64,000 bases of DNA from JAMLHH01 sp964653095 (GCA_964653095.1 CAZZEH010000007.1:1-64000); one strand, 5' to 3'. Shown: positions 45,983-55,604, counted from the stretch's first letter. Numbers and translations: made by a program. Notes: a model not told the origin generated them from the sequence alone.

Positions 45983-47485
45983 ATGAGCCTTTTTAAGAAA
46001 CTCGCTTCTGATACTGCCGTTTACGGCGTGAGCAGTATTTTGGCAAGATTCATTAATTACATCTTCTCTTTTATTATTGTAAAAGCCATCTCTACGGCAG
46101 AGTACGGTGATTTTACAAAGTTTTATGCTTATGCGGGCTTCATTATGGTTGTACTGACTCACGGGATGGAAACGGCATATTTCAGATTTAAAAGTAAAGG
46201 AGGCGATAATCCAAAAGCTTTTGCAACCGGCTTCACTTCAATGGCGGTATTGGCCGGCTTGTTTGTCGTACTCTGCTATATTTTTGTTGAACCTATTGCG
46301 TTATACACGCGAGTAGCGGATAATCCGGAGTTTGTACTGCTTTTTGCCTGGATTATGGCATTTGACACACTATGTGCAATACCTTTTGCAAGTCTCAGAG
46401 CCAATAATAAGGCTGTTAAATTTGCAACTGTCCGCATCATCAATATTTCTATTTACATTTTTTTCATGATGCTGTTTTTATTTTGGCTGCCTAAAATATA
46501 CACCTCCTCACTAAGCCAAAATGCGCTTTGGACTAATTATTATAATCCCGCAAACGGAGTTGCCTATGTGTTTCTTGCCAATCTGATTGCCAGCGCAGCC
46601 ACCTTGTTATTGTTATCCAAGGAAGTGACCGAGGTAAAATTTGGGTTTGACTCCAAGCTTTACAAAAAAATGCTGCCTTATGCACTCCCAATTACTTTAG
46701 TGGGATTTGCCGGTATGATAAATGAAATGCTCAGCCGGGTCATGATGGAATACTTGCTGCCTTATGATGCCCTGACTAATAAAGAGATATTAGGTGTCTT
46801 TGGTTTTAATTACAAGTTTGCCATGCTGATTACTTTGTTTTTGCAGGCATACCGTTACGCCGCCGAACCTTTTTTCTTTGCCAAGGCCGAAAGCGAATTT
46901 GCCAAACAAATATATGCCCGCAGCATGCATTATTTCATTATTGCAAGTTGTTTCTTATTCTTAGCTGTTATGTTTTCCGTGCCATTCCTGGAACATATCT
47001 TAGTCAATTTTGACATTAAATATGCAGAATATTTCGAGGGGCAAAATGTGATTCCAATTCTCCTTGCGGCAAACATTCTTTTAGGTGTCTATTTCAACCT
47101 GTCCACCTGGTACAAAGTCACGGATAAAACTCACATTGGAGCTGCCATTTCTATTTTTGGCGCTATTATGACCTTTATTTTCAACTGGACATTAATACCA
47201 TTATGGGGATATACCGGTGCGGCTCTGGCCACTCTGTTTTGCTATCTCACTATGGTATTGGCAGGATATATTGCGGAGCGGAAATTTTATTCGATACCGT
47301 ATGACCTCAAAACTGTAATTTTTTACCCGATTTTGGCACTTGTTTTATGGCAGTTATTTGTTTTTTCCAAAACCCAGCTTTCGCATATTGGAACTGTTTC
47401 AGTATTATCAGGAGTATTATTATCTATTTATCTTGCAGTTACATATATTCGTGAACGTAAAATTTCAAACTTAAAAATTGAATAG
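45983..47485 (+). CDS. Oligosaccharide/polysaccharide flippase (MATE/Wzx-like)
   Basis: A 500-residue membrane protein with 12 to 14 helices. The N-terminal LASDTAVYGVSSILARFINYIFSFIIVKAISTAEYGDFTKFYAYAGFIMVVLTHGMETAYFRF is characteristic of polysaccharide-biosynthesis flippases in Bacteroidota. Family members move undecaprenyl-linked sugars across the inner membrane. It heads a plus-strand group with dut (3-bp gap), a sugar nucleotidyltransferase and a TPR protein. The particular glycan is not identifiable. Confidence 0.88.
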   Translation: MSLFKKLASDTAVYGVSSILARFINYIFSFIIVKAISTAEYGDFTKFYAYAGFIMVVLTHGMETAYFRFKSKGGDNPKAFATGFTSMAVLAGLFVVLCYIFVEPIALYTRVADNPEFVLLFAWIMAFDTLCAIPFASLRANNKAVKFATVRIINISIYIFFMMLFLFWLPKIYTSSLSQNALWTNYYNPANGVAYVFLANLIASAATLLLLSKEVTEVKFGFDSKLYKKMLPYALPITLVGFAGMINEMLSRVMMEYLLPYDALTNKEILGVFGFNYKFAMLITLFLQAYRYAAEPFFFAKAESEFAKQIYARSMHYFIIASCFLFLAVMFSVPFLEHILVNFDIKYAEYFEGQNVIPILLAANILLGVYFNLSTWYKVTDKTHIGAAISIFGAIMTFIFNWTLIPLWGYTGAALATLFCYLTMVLAGYIAERKFYSIPYDLKTVIFYPILALVLWQLFVFSKTQLSHIGTVSVLSGVLLSIYLAVTYIRERKISNLKIE

Positions 47486-47488
47486 AAT

Positions 47489-47932
47489 ATGTCTGTTGTA
47501 CATATAAAAATTGTAAATGATTCAAATAATCCACTTCCACAATATGAAACTGACGGTTCGGCAGGCATGGATTTAAGAGCCGCACTCAATGAGCCTGCGT
47601 TTATCAAACCTCTGCAGAGGATATTAATTCCAACCGGTCTTTTCATAGAACTTCCTATGGGTTACGAAGCACAAATTCGTCCCCGCAGCGGATTAGCCTT
47701 TAAAAAGGGGCTTACAGTTCTTAATTCCCCGGGAACAATTGACTCCGACTACAGGGGTGAAATCAAAATAATTTTAGTCAATCTTTCCAACGAGACCGTA
47801 GTTATCAATACTGGTGACAGAATCGCTCAAATGGTGATTGCCAAACATGAAAAAGCAGAATTTACCGAAGTCTTTGAACTCTCCGATACAAAACGCGGAG
47901 AAGGTGGATTTGGTCATACCGGCACGAAATAA
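47489..47932 (+). CDS. dut: dUTP diphosphatase
   Basis: A 147-residue trimeric dUTPase that hydrolyses dUTP to dUMP and prevents uracil incorporation. All five motifs are present: AGMDLRA (1), RPRSGLAFKKGLTV (2), GTIDSDYRGEI (3), GDRIAQMVI (4) and RGEGGFGHTG (5). It starts 3 bp after the flippase stop codon, which indicates co-transcription. Confidence 0.97.
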   Translation: MSVVHIKIVNDSNNPLPQYETDGSAGMDLRAALNEPAFIKPLQRILIPTGLFIELPMGYEAQIRPRSGLAFKKGLTVLNSPGTIDSDYRGEIKIILVNLSNETVVINTGDRIAQMVIAKHEKAEFTEVFELSDTKRGEGGFGHTGTK

Positions 47933-47941
47933 TTACATTTG
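47909..47941 (+). promoter_or_regulatory. Internal promoter before the nucleotidyltransferase gene
   Basis: TTTG at 47909-47912 and TACATTTG at 47934-47941 are 21 nt apart, a good match to the Bacteroidota promoter. The -33 box lies within dut and the -7 box just after its stop. The predicted start site near 47947 leaves a leader of about 31 nt before ATG 47978. Confidence 0.6.
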
Positions 47942-47977
47942 CCTTTTTCTAAACCTAATGAACTTTAAATTTTCTAA

Positions 47978-48982
47978 ATGAATATCATTATTCCTATGGC
48001 GGGAAGAGGTTCGAGACTGAGACCTCACACGATTACAACTCCTAAGCCCCTTGTCCCGGTAGCCGGTAAACCTATCGTGGAATGGTTGGCCGGAGACTTA
48101 ATAAAATTATATCCCGGCAACGTAGATACAATCGGATTTGTAATAGGTGACTTTGGTAAAGAAGTTGAAAACAATCTGCTCGAAATCGCAGAGAGACTGG
48201 GAGCCAAAGGAAAAATATTTTATCAGAGCAAGGCTCTTGGTACTGCTCATGCCATTGACTGTGCAAGTGAAATTCTGACCGGACCTACAATAATAGCTTT
48301 TGCAGATACACTTTTTAAAACAGATTATAAAATAAATCTGGACGATGACAGTACTATATTTGTTCAAAAAGTAGCTGACCCTTCAGCTTTTGGAGTCGTC
48401 CAGCTTTCTGATGATGGATATATTACCGATTTTGTGGAAAAACCCGAAACTTTTATATCCGATCTGGCTATTATAGGTATTTACTACTTTCGCGATGGAG
48501 ACAGATTAAGAGAAGGTATAAAAAATTTAATACGAAAAGATATCAAAACTAAAGGAGAATACCAACTGACGGATGTCATGGAAACCCTCCGAAAAGAAGG
48601 TGTAAAATATCTTCCGGGAGAAGTAATCGAATGGTTGGACTGCGGAAATAAAAATGCGACCGTTCATACCAATCAAAGAATTTTAGAAATAAAAATGCCT
48701 GACGGATATGTCTCGCCAAGTGCGCAAATAGTAAACAGCATAGTTATTCATCCCTGCTTTATTGATGAACATGTCAGAATCGAACAGACCGTGATGGGTC
48801 CTCACGTTTCGGTCGGCGCCGATACGGGTATATTAAATAGTGTTATCAAGAACTCCATTATTCAAAAAAACACTCATCTTCAAGGTATGCTGATTTCAGA
48901 CTCCATGATTGGCAATAACGTGTCTTACAAATGTGAGCCCAAAGACTTAAGCATAGGAGATTACACCCAAATAGAAGAATGA
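47978..48982 (+). CDS. Sugar-phosphate nucleotidyltransferase with C-terminal left-handed beta-helix
   Basis: A 334-residue enzyme. The nucleotide-binding GRGSRLRPHTITTPKPLVPVAGKPIVEWL is at residues 8-36. AFADTLFK contains the metal-binding Asp, and VEKPETFISDLAIIGIYYF is the sugar-binding segment. The last 100 residues have hexapeptide-like repeats (VNSIVIHPCFIDEHVRIEQTVMGPHVSVGADTGIL). The likely product is an NDP-sugar for cell-surface glycans; the exact sugar is unclear. Its stop codon overlaps the TPR gene start by 4 bp (ATGA). Confidence 0.9.
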   Translation: MNIIIPMAGRGSRLRPHTITTPKPLVPVAGKPIVEWLAGDLIKLYPGNVDTIGFVIGDFGKEVENNLLEIAERLGAKGKIFYQSKALGTAHAIDCASEILTGPTIIAFADTLFKTDYKINLDDDSTIFVQKVADPSAFGVVQLSDDGYITDFVEKPETFISDLAIIGIYYFRDGDRLREGIKNLIRKDIKTKGEYQLTDVMETLRKEGVKYLPGEVIEWLDCGNKNATVHTNQRILEIKMPDGYVSPSAQIVNSIVIHPCFIDEHVRIEQTVMGPHVSVGADTGILNSVIKNSIIQKNTHLQGMLISDSMIGNNVSYKCEPKDLSIGDYTQIEE

Positions 48983-50727
48983 TAAACTTCAGAAAACACT
49001 TCATACTCATACTGGCGCTGCTCATCGCAGGTCCGGTAACCTTTGCAAAAAAGAAAAAGAACAAAAACAGTTCGACATCCCAAGCGGAAACTGTTCAGGA
49101 GAAAAGCAGAAAAAGCACGATACAGGAAGAGGCCATGTTTATTGATGCCATGCAATCCGCTCTTTTGGGCAATCTCAACGAGGCTCTGTTCAAATTCAAA
49201 GCTATTGTAAAAGACGACCCTTTAAACTATGCGGCTTTTTTTCAGATAGCCAAGATTTATTACGAGTTGAATGAACTGGACAAGGCAGAATCCTACAACC
49301 AAGCTGCTCTAAATATAAACCCAAAATATATTTGGAGTTATCATCTTCTGGTGCAAATTAAAGCAACCAAATATGATTATGACGGTGCAGCGGAGGCATA
49401 TTCACACCTCGTTGAACTCATGCCCGGAGATATTGAAACTTTGGTCACCTGGGTTGCATTTTTAAAAGGAGCCGGTAAGTTTGAAGAGGCTCTGAAAGTT
49501 TTGGATAAGGTAGAGCAAATTACCGGTATGACTGAAGAATTGCTGTTGGCAAAACTCCCTCTGCTGAAAGAAATAAAAAAACACGATGAGGCTATAAGAC
49601 AAATTAATCGGCAAATAGCAGCAGATTCAACTCAATATCAATATTACGGTTATCTCGGTGATGTGTATTATGAAACAGAAGACTATGACCACGCCATTAA
49701 AGCCTACGAAAAAGTATTAGAACTCAATCCTGACAATGCTATAGCATATTACTCTTTATCAGTGCTTTATGATGAAAAGGGAGATAAAGAAGCGAAAGCA
49801 AATATATTGAGCTCGGTCATGCAATCTCATTCTATCGAATTAGAGACCAAGTTAGATGTTTTATCTCTGTCTATGAGACACGAGTTGTCGGAAGAAGAAA
49901 AAGATACCACACTCATTTTAAATCTCTTTGAAGATTTGGCTGAAAACCATTCGGACCATTCATCTGTAGTTTCTCTTTTAACTGAAATGTATCATATGTT
50001 TAAGGGCCCAAAAAAGGCTATCAGCTACCTCAAAGAACATATTAATAGTATTGAACCGGATATTGACCTCTACTTACAACTTCTGTCCATGATGGTTTCT
50101 GATGACGTTATGGACGATTTGTATTTATACTCCCAGAAAGGGGTTGAGTTTTTCCCCGAAGACCCTGTTTTCGATTTTTACAGTGGAGTGTCTGCTTATG
50201 CGGATAAAAAATATGATTTGGCACAAAGAGCGTATTCTAATGGTCTGAAAAAAGAATTTAACAACGAAGCTCTTCGTCTCCAAATGTATATAGGTCTTGG
50301 TGACGTGTCCGTAGAATTAGAAGATTTTGACACAGGGTACGATGCGTATGAAAAGGCCTTGGAAATAGATCCAAATCACGCAACAGCGCTTAACAATTAT
50401 GCCTATTATCTGAGCGTAAGAAATATTGAATTAAACAGAGCAGAAAAAATGAGTAAAAAATCAAATCTGCTCGAAGAAAATAATCCTGCCTTCCAGGATA
50501 CCTACGCCTGGATTATGTACCAAAAGGGACTTTATAAGGAAGCTTTAAAATGGATGGAAAAAGCATTGGAATCCTCAGAAAACCCCAGTGATGTCTTGTA
50601 TGATCATCACGGTGATATCCTGATAAAATTAGGGAAAAAAGCCGAAGCCATTAAAAGTTGGGAAAAGGCTCTGGAGTTAAATCAGGATAAAAAAGAAACC
50701 GCAGAAAAAATCAAAATGTATCAATAA
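48979..50727 (+). CDS. Exported TPR-repeat protein
   Basis: A 582-residue protein with a signal peptide (FILILALLIAGPVTFA) followed by a Lys/Asn-rich linker. About 12 TPR motifs follow from residue 55 to the end, for example ALFKFKAIVKDDPLNYAAFFQIAKIYYEL and HAIKAYEKVLELNPDNAIAYYSLSVLY. No enzymatic domain is seen. It probably scaffolds envelope proteins. It is coupled by a 4-bp overlap to the nucleotidyltransferase gene, which makes a role in glycan or envelope assembly plausible. Confidence 0.88.
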   Translation: MINFRKHFILILALLIAGPVTFAKKKKNKNSSTSQAETVQEKSRKSTIQEEAMFIDAMQSALLGNLNEALFKFKAIVKDDPLNYAAFFQIAKIYYELNELDKAESYNQAALNINPKYIWSYHLLVQIKATKYDYDGAAEAYSHLVELMPGDIETLVTWVAFLKGAGKFEEALKVLDKVEQITGMTEELLLAKLPLLKEIKKHDEAIRQINRQIAADSTQYQYYGYLGDVYYETEDYDHAIKAYEKVLELNPDNAIAYYSLSVLYDEKGDKEAKANILSSVMQSHSIELETKLDVLSLSMRHELSEEEKDTTLILNLFEDLAENHSDHSSVVSLLTEMYHMFKGPKKAISYLKEHINSIEPDIDLYLQLLSMMVSDDVMDDLYLYSQKGVEFFPEDPVFDFYSGVSAYADKKYDLAQRAYSNGLKKEFNNEALRLQMYIGLGDVSVELEDFDTGYDAYEKALEIDPNHATALNNYAYYLSVRNIELNRAEKMSKKSNLLEENNPAFQDTYAWIMYQKGLYKEALKWMEKALESSENPSDVLYDHHGDILIKLGKKAEAIKSWEKALELNQDKKETAEKIKMYQ

Positions 50728-50738
50728 GCAGGTTACAC

Positions 50739-50772
50739 TTGACAATTCTTAACCATAGCAGTTGATTGTCAA
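50739..50772. promoter_or_regulatory. 8-bp inverted repeat overlapping the metal-cassette promoter, possible operator
   Basis: TTGACAAT (50739-50746) is mirrored by ATTGTCAA (50765-50772) with an 18-nt centre. The right arm covers part of the -33 region of the promoter at 50762-50794. This placement suits repressor binding, perhaps by a metal-responsive regulator. Confidence 0.4.
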
Positions 50773-50794
50773 TAACTGGTTTTATATATCTTTG
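50762..50794 (+). promoter_or_regulatory. Promoter of the metal-handling cassette
   Basis: TTG at 50762-50764 (or 50766-50768) and TATCTTTG at 50787-50794, spaced 22 or 18 nt, fit the Bacteroidota consensus. The -7 element ends 6 nt before ATG 50801, so the mRNA would be nearly leaderless. The upstream in-frame ATT at 50762 is not needed as a start. Confidence 0.55.
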
Positions 50795-50800
50795 CAGCGA

Positions 50801-51238
50801 ATGTTGTTAAGAAAGCAAATACTTGCATGGGTTACAATTTTGGTGTTTAGCTTCAGCACTACCGGTGTTTCTATTTACAACCATATCTGTAATGTTGCCG
50901 ATTACAAATCAGTCACATTATCAGAATTGTGGTGTGAAGACCTCAGCCAACTCGAAAATTGCTGCAATGAAGATGAAAATGCCCGAGCAAATGACGACTG
51001 CTGTGACAACAACATCTCTTTTAACAAATACATCCCTAACGGGAATATAGAGCAGCAAAGCCAGCTTGATGCCCTTCCGGTGTCAGCAGCACTGCCTTTA
51101 TATCAATTCCGGAATTTTGAAGCCAGCCTTCTTATTCTCTTTAAAAATAAACATTACCACCAGGCACCGGACCCGCATATCAGCAACCCCAAGTCTGTCT
51201 CCCAACGGTTGGCAGAGGTGCAGTCCTACGTGTGTTAG
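50801..51238 (+). CDS. Small exported cysteine-rich protein, HYC_CC_PP-like
   Basis: A 145-residue protein with a signal peptide (ILAWVTILVFSFSTTGVSIY). The mature N-terminus carries HIC (Cys30), Cys45, and two Cys-Cys pairs (Cys54-55 and Cys67-68) in an acidic, asparagine-rich stretch. This pattern resembles the HYC_CC_PP family named for its conserved histidine/cysteine motifs, though the HYC element is divergent here. Cys/His clusters suggest metal binding. ATG 50801 is chosen because the promoter's -7 element lies directly upstream. A TonB-dependent receptor and an exported HMA protein follow in the same direction. Confidence 0.68.
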   Translation: MLLRKQILAWVTILVFSFSTTGVSIYNHICNVADYKSVTLSELWCEDLSQLENCCNEDENARANDDCCDNNISFNKYIPNGNIEQQSQLDALPVSAALPLYQFRNFEASLLILFKNKHYHQAPDPHISNPKSVSQRLAEVQSYVC

Positions 51239-51291
51239 TATATTTCACTCCCTTTTTTAGAAAGTGATTTATAAATACTAATACAAATAAT

Positions 51292-53472
51292 ATGAAAATA
51301 TATTTTTCTTTGCTGTTTGCACTGGTCATGCAGCTCAGCTTTGCACAAAATAAAATTATGGTGCATGTCAATGACCAAACTACCGGAGAACCACTCATAG
51401 GAGCATCCGTATATTGGACTGAAACCATGCAGGGGACAGCTACTGATATTGACGGAGTCGCATTTATTTCCGGTTCAAAAAAATACCCCGACAAATTAGT
51501 GGTCTCATATGTTGGCTACAATTCCGATACGGTTGAATTAAAAAAACACCTGTCTCATCTGTATGTCCATTTATCAGAAAAAATTGTGCTGGATGTCACA
51601 GAGGTTATTGGAAAAAGAAAAGACGAATACATTCGCACACTGGATCCGGCCAAAACAGAGGTTATTTCTCAAAATCAATTGAGGAAAGCGGCCTGTTGCA
51701 ATCTTTCCGAAAGTTTTCAAACCAATGCATCCGCACAGGTTAATTTTGAAGATGCCGTCACCGGAGCCAAACAAATAGAACTTTTGGGACTAAAAGGAAT
51801 CTATGTACAGAATACTATCGAAAACACTCCCGCCCTGCGCGGTCTTTCGTCTTCATTTGCTTTAGATAATGTCCCCGCCCCCTGGATTAAATCTATAGAA
51901 CTTGCCAAAGGTACGCCAAGTGTCCGATCGGGCTTTGAAGGGATTACAGGCTCCATTAATATTAATTACAAAGAACCTGCAAATCTATCGCCGTTTTATT
52001 TTGACCTGTTTGCCAATCATACAGGAAGATTTGAGGGCAATATGATGACAGGAATCAATAAAAATAAATGGGGTACCGGGCTATATTTCAATGGAGCTTT
52101 AACCAAAGATCACAAAGACAGGAATGGAGATTCTTTTTACGATCAGCCTCAAGTCAACCAGTTTAACGCAATGAACAGTTGGACATTTGATGGAGAGAAG
52201 GTTGAAACCAGATTTTTGATAAAAGGACTGCATGAGCAAAGAAAGTCCGGACAAATTTCATTACCCGAAAATCAGGATGAACTTTATAAAATAAATATCA
52301 AAACAGACCGAATCGAAGGGATAGGTAAAGTAGGGATTTTTCTGCCGGGCGGGCTTGAAAGAAGTTTGGGAATTACTGCATCAGGTTTTTGGCACAATCA
52401 AAAAGGATTATACGGCTCCAATAATTATGACGGGCTTCAGGGAAGTTTCTTTGGAAATGCACTTTTTCAGACTGTCGTCAAAAATACTAATCACACCATA
52501 TTTGCCGGAGGATCAATCATGTATGATATGTACGACGAGAATGTGAATGGCACACCGCTCAAAAGGACAGACATCGTTCCGGGAATTTCGGCAGAATACA
52601 CCTACAAACATTTAGACAAAATTACATTAGTCGCCGGATTAAGGGCAGATTTCCCTAATCATTTTAACGCACAAATCAATCCGAGAATTCATTTTAGATA
52701 TGAACCCGTTCACGGCACTCAAATAAGATTAGCCGGAGGGAGAGGTTTTAGAATTCCTAATATTTATGCAGAAAACATATACATGTTTGCAAGCTCCAGA
52801 GCTATACACGTTACAGAAAAGCCCGGATTTGAATCCGCATGGAACTCCGGAATAAGTCTGATACAGGAAATTCACATAGGTCCAAAACTATCTAATATCG
52901 CAATAGATTTCTTTCACACCAGATTTACAAATCAGGTTATAGTGGATATCGAAAACGGAAACAATAAGGCAGACATCTATAATTTAGACGGAAAATCCTA
53001 TTCTAATTCCTTTATGATAGAATGGTCTATTGAGCCTGTAACCGGATTTGATATGAAATTTGCATACAGACTGGAAGATGTACGACAGACAATGAAAGGA
53101 AAGCTTATCAGAAAAAGCATGATACCTCCACACAGAGGTCTGGCGGCTTTGTCCTATAAAACAAATGATGAAAAATGGATGTTTACCACCAACCTGAACA
53201 TTCACAGTAAAATGAAATACCCGGCAAGTTTTAATGATGAACACAATCAGTTCTCCCCGGCAAGTGCCATGCTCGGTGCACAGATTACGAGGTATCAGGG
53301 CAATTTCGAATTTTTTATTGGCGGAGAAAACCTACTCAATGTCAGACAGAAGTTTCCAATTATAGGATATGAGAATCCATTTGGCGAGATTTTTGATACG
53401 CATCAGATATGGGGTCCGGTCATTGGTCCCATTGCTTATGGGGGAGTCAGATTTAATTTAAATTCAAAATAA
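51292..53472 (+). CDS. TonB-dependent outer-membrane receptor with N-terminal carboxypeptidase-like domain
   Basis: A 726-residue receptor. After the signal peptide (FSLLFALVMQLSFAQ) comes a carboxypeptidase-regulatory-like domain (about 20-95: VHVNDQTTGEPLIGASVYWTET, VVSYVGYNSDTVEL). The plug follows (about 110-230) with LLGLKGIYVQNTIENTPALRGLS and GFEGITGSININYKEP. A 22-strand-type barrel continues to the end, closing GGVRFNLNSK. It sits between the Cys-rich protein and the HMA protein, only 9 bp from the latter. That context suggests import of a metal or metal complex, perhaps copper. It lacks the SusD partner of glycan systems. Confidence 0.92.
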   Translation: MKIYFSLLFALVMQLSFAQNKIMVHVNDQTTGEPLIGASVYWTETMQGTATDIDGVAFISGSKKYPDKLVVSYVGYNSDTVELKKHLSHLYVHLSEKIVLDVTEVIGKRKDEYIRTLDPAKTEVISQNQLRKAACCNLSESFQTNASAQVNFEDAVTGAKQIELLGLKGIYVQNTIENTPALRGLSSSFALDNVPAPWIKSIELAKGTPSVRSGFEGITGSININYKEPANLSPFYFDLFANHTGRFEGNMMTGINKNKWGTGLYFNGALTKDHKDRNGDSFYDQPQVNQFNAMNSWTFDGEKVETRFLIKGLHEQRKSGQISLPENQDELYKINIKTDRIEGIGKVGIFLPGGLERSLGITASGFWHNQKGLYGSNNYDGLQGSFFGNALFQTVVKNTNHTIFAGGSIMYDMYDENVNGTPLKRTDIVPGISAEYTYKHLDKITLVAGLRADFPNHFNAQINPRIHFRYEPVHGTQIRLAGGRGFRIPNIYAENIYMFASSRAIHVTEKPGFESAWNSGISLIQEIHIGPKLSNIAIDFFHTRFTNQVIVDIENGNNKADIYNLDGKSYSNSFMIEWSIEPVTGFDMKFAYRLEDVRQTMKGKLIRKSMIPPHRGLAALSYKTNDEKWMFTTNLNIHSKMKYPASFNDEHNQFSPASAMLGAQITRYQGNFEFFIGGENLLNVRQKFPIIGYENPFGEIFDTHQIWGPVIGPIAYGGVRFNLNSK

Positions 53473-53481
53473 ATTTACGCT

Positions 53482-53823
53482 ATGAATAGACATATCACGA
53501 CTTATCTTTTCACTTTTTTAACTCTGTGCTTCATTTTGCCTGTGACTGCCAAAGACATACAAAAAGAAACCATAGAAGTACTCGGAAACTGCGGTATGTG
53601 CGAGAGCAGAATCACACAGGCTGCTTTAGGCAAAGGGGTGAAAAGTGCCGTGTGGGATAAAAACACCAAACAATTGCAAATCATCTACGATGCGGATAAA
53701 ACCTCTATGGAAGAAATAGAGAAACGTATAGCTGAAGCCGGACACGATACTCCGAATTTCAGGGCAGATGATGAAACTTATGAAAGACTGCACGGATGCT
53801 GTATGTATCCGAGAAAGGAGTAA
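53482..53823 (+). CDS. Exported heavy-metal-associated (HMA) domain protein
   Basis: A 113-residue protein with a signal peptide (TYLFTFLTLCFILPVTA) and one HMA domain (about 28-95). The metal site is CGMC (Cys37, Cys40) in VLGNCGMCESRITQAAL, and the fold shows LQIIYDADKTSMEEIEKRIAEAGHDT. The C-terminal tail adds a Cys-Cys pair (106-107) in LHGCCMYPRKE. Cytoplasmic relatives carry copper, whereas export suggests periplasmic metal capture or delivery. It follows the receptor by 9 bp and a strong terminator ends the operon 22 bp later. Confidence 0.88.
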   Translation: MNRHITTYLFTFLTLCFILPVTAKDIQKETIEVLGNCGMCESRITQAALGKGVKSAVWDKNTKQLQIIYDADKTSMEEIEKRIAEAGHDTPNFRADDETYERLHGCCMYPRKE

Positions 53824-53845
53824 AAGTCTTATATTTACAACAGAC

Positions 53846-53888
53846 AAGAAAGCCTTCAGCACTATCGGGTGTGAAGGCTTTCTTATTT
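53846..53888 (+). terminator. Terminator of the metal-handling cassette
   Basis: A perfect 13-bp stem AAGAAAGCCTTCA (53846-53858) and TGAAGGCTTTCTT (53872-53884) with a 13-nt loop, followed by ATTTAT. Confidence 0.8.
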
Positions 53889-53999
53889 ATACGGCCTCAC
53901 ACTATCATGAATCGTTGAAATTCAATTTAAAATCTCTGGATTTTATACTATTTACATTAAATTGGTCTTTTCAAATTTATTTCCACAATAGATTTTACC

Positions 54000-55604
54000 A
54001 TGTTCGATTATATTATTATTGGCGGAGGCTCAGCAGGTTGTCTTTTAGCCAACAGATTGTCCGAAAACCCTGATCATAAAGTTTGTCTGTTAGAAGCCGG
54101 ACCGCCGGATGATTCTCATTTTATACATAATTGTAATCCGGTGAATATGCTTTATCTGATGAACAGCAAAAAATACAATTGGGGCTATCACGCAGAGGGG
54201 AACTTAAAGACAGGAAAGAGGAAGTTTTTCTGGCCCAGAGGGAAAACTCTTGGCGGCTCAAGTGCGGTCAATGCAATGATATACACGAGAGGGCATAAAA
54301 GCGATTTTGACAATTGGGAAAGTCAGGGCTGCACCGGTTGGGGCTGGGATAATGTATTGCACTATTTCAAAAAGTCTGAGAAACAGCACAGAGGTGCCGA
54401 TGCTTACCACAATGCTGACGGAGATATGGATGTAATTGATCCGAACTTCCATTTTCCGGTAAGCGGAGCTTTTTTAGACGCCTGTGAGCAGGTAGGAATA
54501 CCCAAAAACAAAGATATGAACGGCGAACAGTTTGAGGGTGTCGATTATTTCCAGACCAATCAGACTCCGGAAGGTAAAAGGTGTCACGCCTCTGTTTCAT
54601 TTTTGGATCCGGCACAAGACAGAAAAAACCTTACTGTCATTACCTATGCTCATGTCAAAAGAATAGTTTTTGAAGACGACACTGCGATTGCTGTAGAGTA
54701 TTTTGAAATGAAGAACAATAAAAATCTCATTACACTCAAAGCTAATAAAGAAATCATTCTGAGTGCCGGGATTATTGGCAGTCCGCAAATACTTATGCTC
54801 TCAGGAGTCGGTCCAAAAGAAGAACTGAAAAAATTTGGAATTACTGTGGTCAGAGACTTACCGGGCGTAGGTGAAAATCTGCAGGATCATCCTGATGTGA
54901 TTTTGCGTTATTTGGATAAATCCGGGACTTCCCTGAGAACCGTTCCGCTTCCTTATATGATAAAGTTCATGTCTAAATTTTATACTAGGAAAGATTTCAT
55001 ATATACATTGACAGATGCGGGCGGTTATGCCAAATCCGACCCGAGCCTGGAAGTACCTGACCTGCAGCTTCAATTTGCCGCAGTACGAATGCAGCCTCAT
55101 GGTGACGGACTGTTTACTCCCATGCGGGCGGGATTTGTCCTCCACGTGTGTCACATGAGACCAAAGAGCCGGGGAAGAATTCGGTTAAAGTCTGCTAATC
55201 CGTTTGACGACCCGATTATCGAAGCCAACTACTTTGAGAATGAGTTTGAACTGAATGCTTTAATAAAAGGTGTAAAATTAGCCCGAAAAATTCTTTCTCA
55301 GCCTGCAATGACCCCTTATGTAAAAAAGGAAGAGGTGCCGGGTAAAAAAGTGCAGACAGATGAAGAGATACGCCAATTTATTTTAGATAAAGCAGAAACC
55401 GTTTACCACACTGCAGGCTCCTGCAAAATGGGCGTGGATAGCATGGCTGTCGTCGATCCTGAACTCAAAGTTCACGGTCTGAAAAATCTCAGAGTCATAG
55501 ATGCGTCTATCATGCCAAATATCACAAGCAGCAACATTCACAGCCCTACCGTAATGATTGCCGAAAAAGGTGCGGATTTAGTGTTGAAAAATGAAATATC
55601 TTAA
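54000..55604 (+). CDS. GMC family FAD-dependent oxidoreductase (choline dehydrogenase-like)
   Basis: A 534-residue flavoprotein. The FAD-binding YIIIGGGSAGCLLANRLSEN opens the protein, RGKTLGGSSAVNAMIYTRGHKSDFD is the GMC signature 1, and GSPQILMLSGVGP is signature 2. The C-terminal catalytic pair is in VYHTAGSCKMG and SNIHSPTVMIAEKGAD. Members oxidise alcohols such as choline. The closest described group is choline dehydrogenase/BetA-like, but no betaine-aldehyde dehydrogenase gene is adjacent, so the substrate is open. A one-mismatch -7 element TAGATTTT is at about 53989-53996. Confidence 0.92.
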   Translation: MFDYIIIGGGSAGCLLANRLSENPDHKVCLLEAGPPDDSHFIHNCNPVNMLYLMNSKKYNWGYHAEGNLKTGKRKFFWPRGKTLGGSSAVNAMIYTRGHKSDFDNWESQGCTGWGWDNVLHYFKKSEKQHRGADAYHNADGDMDVIDPNFHFPVSGAFLDACEQVGIPKNKDMNGEQFEGVDYFQTNQTPEGKRCHASVSFLDPAQDRKNLTVITYAHVKRIVFEDDTAIAVEYFEMKNNKNLITLKANKEIILSAGIIGSPQILMLSGVGPKEELKKFGITVVRDLPGVGENLQDHPDVILRYLDKSGTSLRTVPLPYMIKFMSKFYTRKDFIYTLTDAGGYAKSDPSLEVPDLQLQFAAVRMQPHGDGLFTPMRAGFVLHVCHMRPKSRGRIRLKSANPFDDPIIEANYFENEFELNALIKGVKLARKILSQPAMTPYVKKEEVPGKKVQTDEEIRQFILDKAETVYHTAGSCKMGVDSMAVVDPELKVHGLKNLRVIDASIMPNITSSNIHSPTVMIAEKGADLVLKNEIS

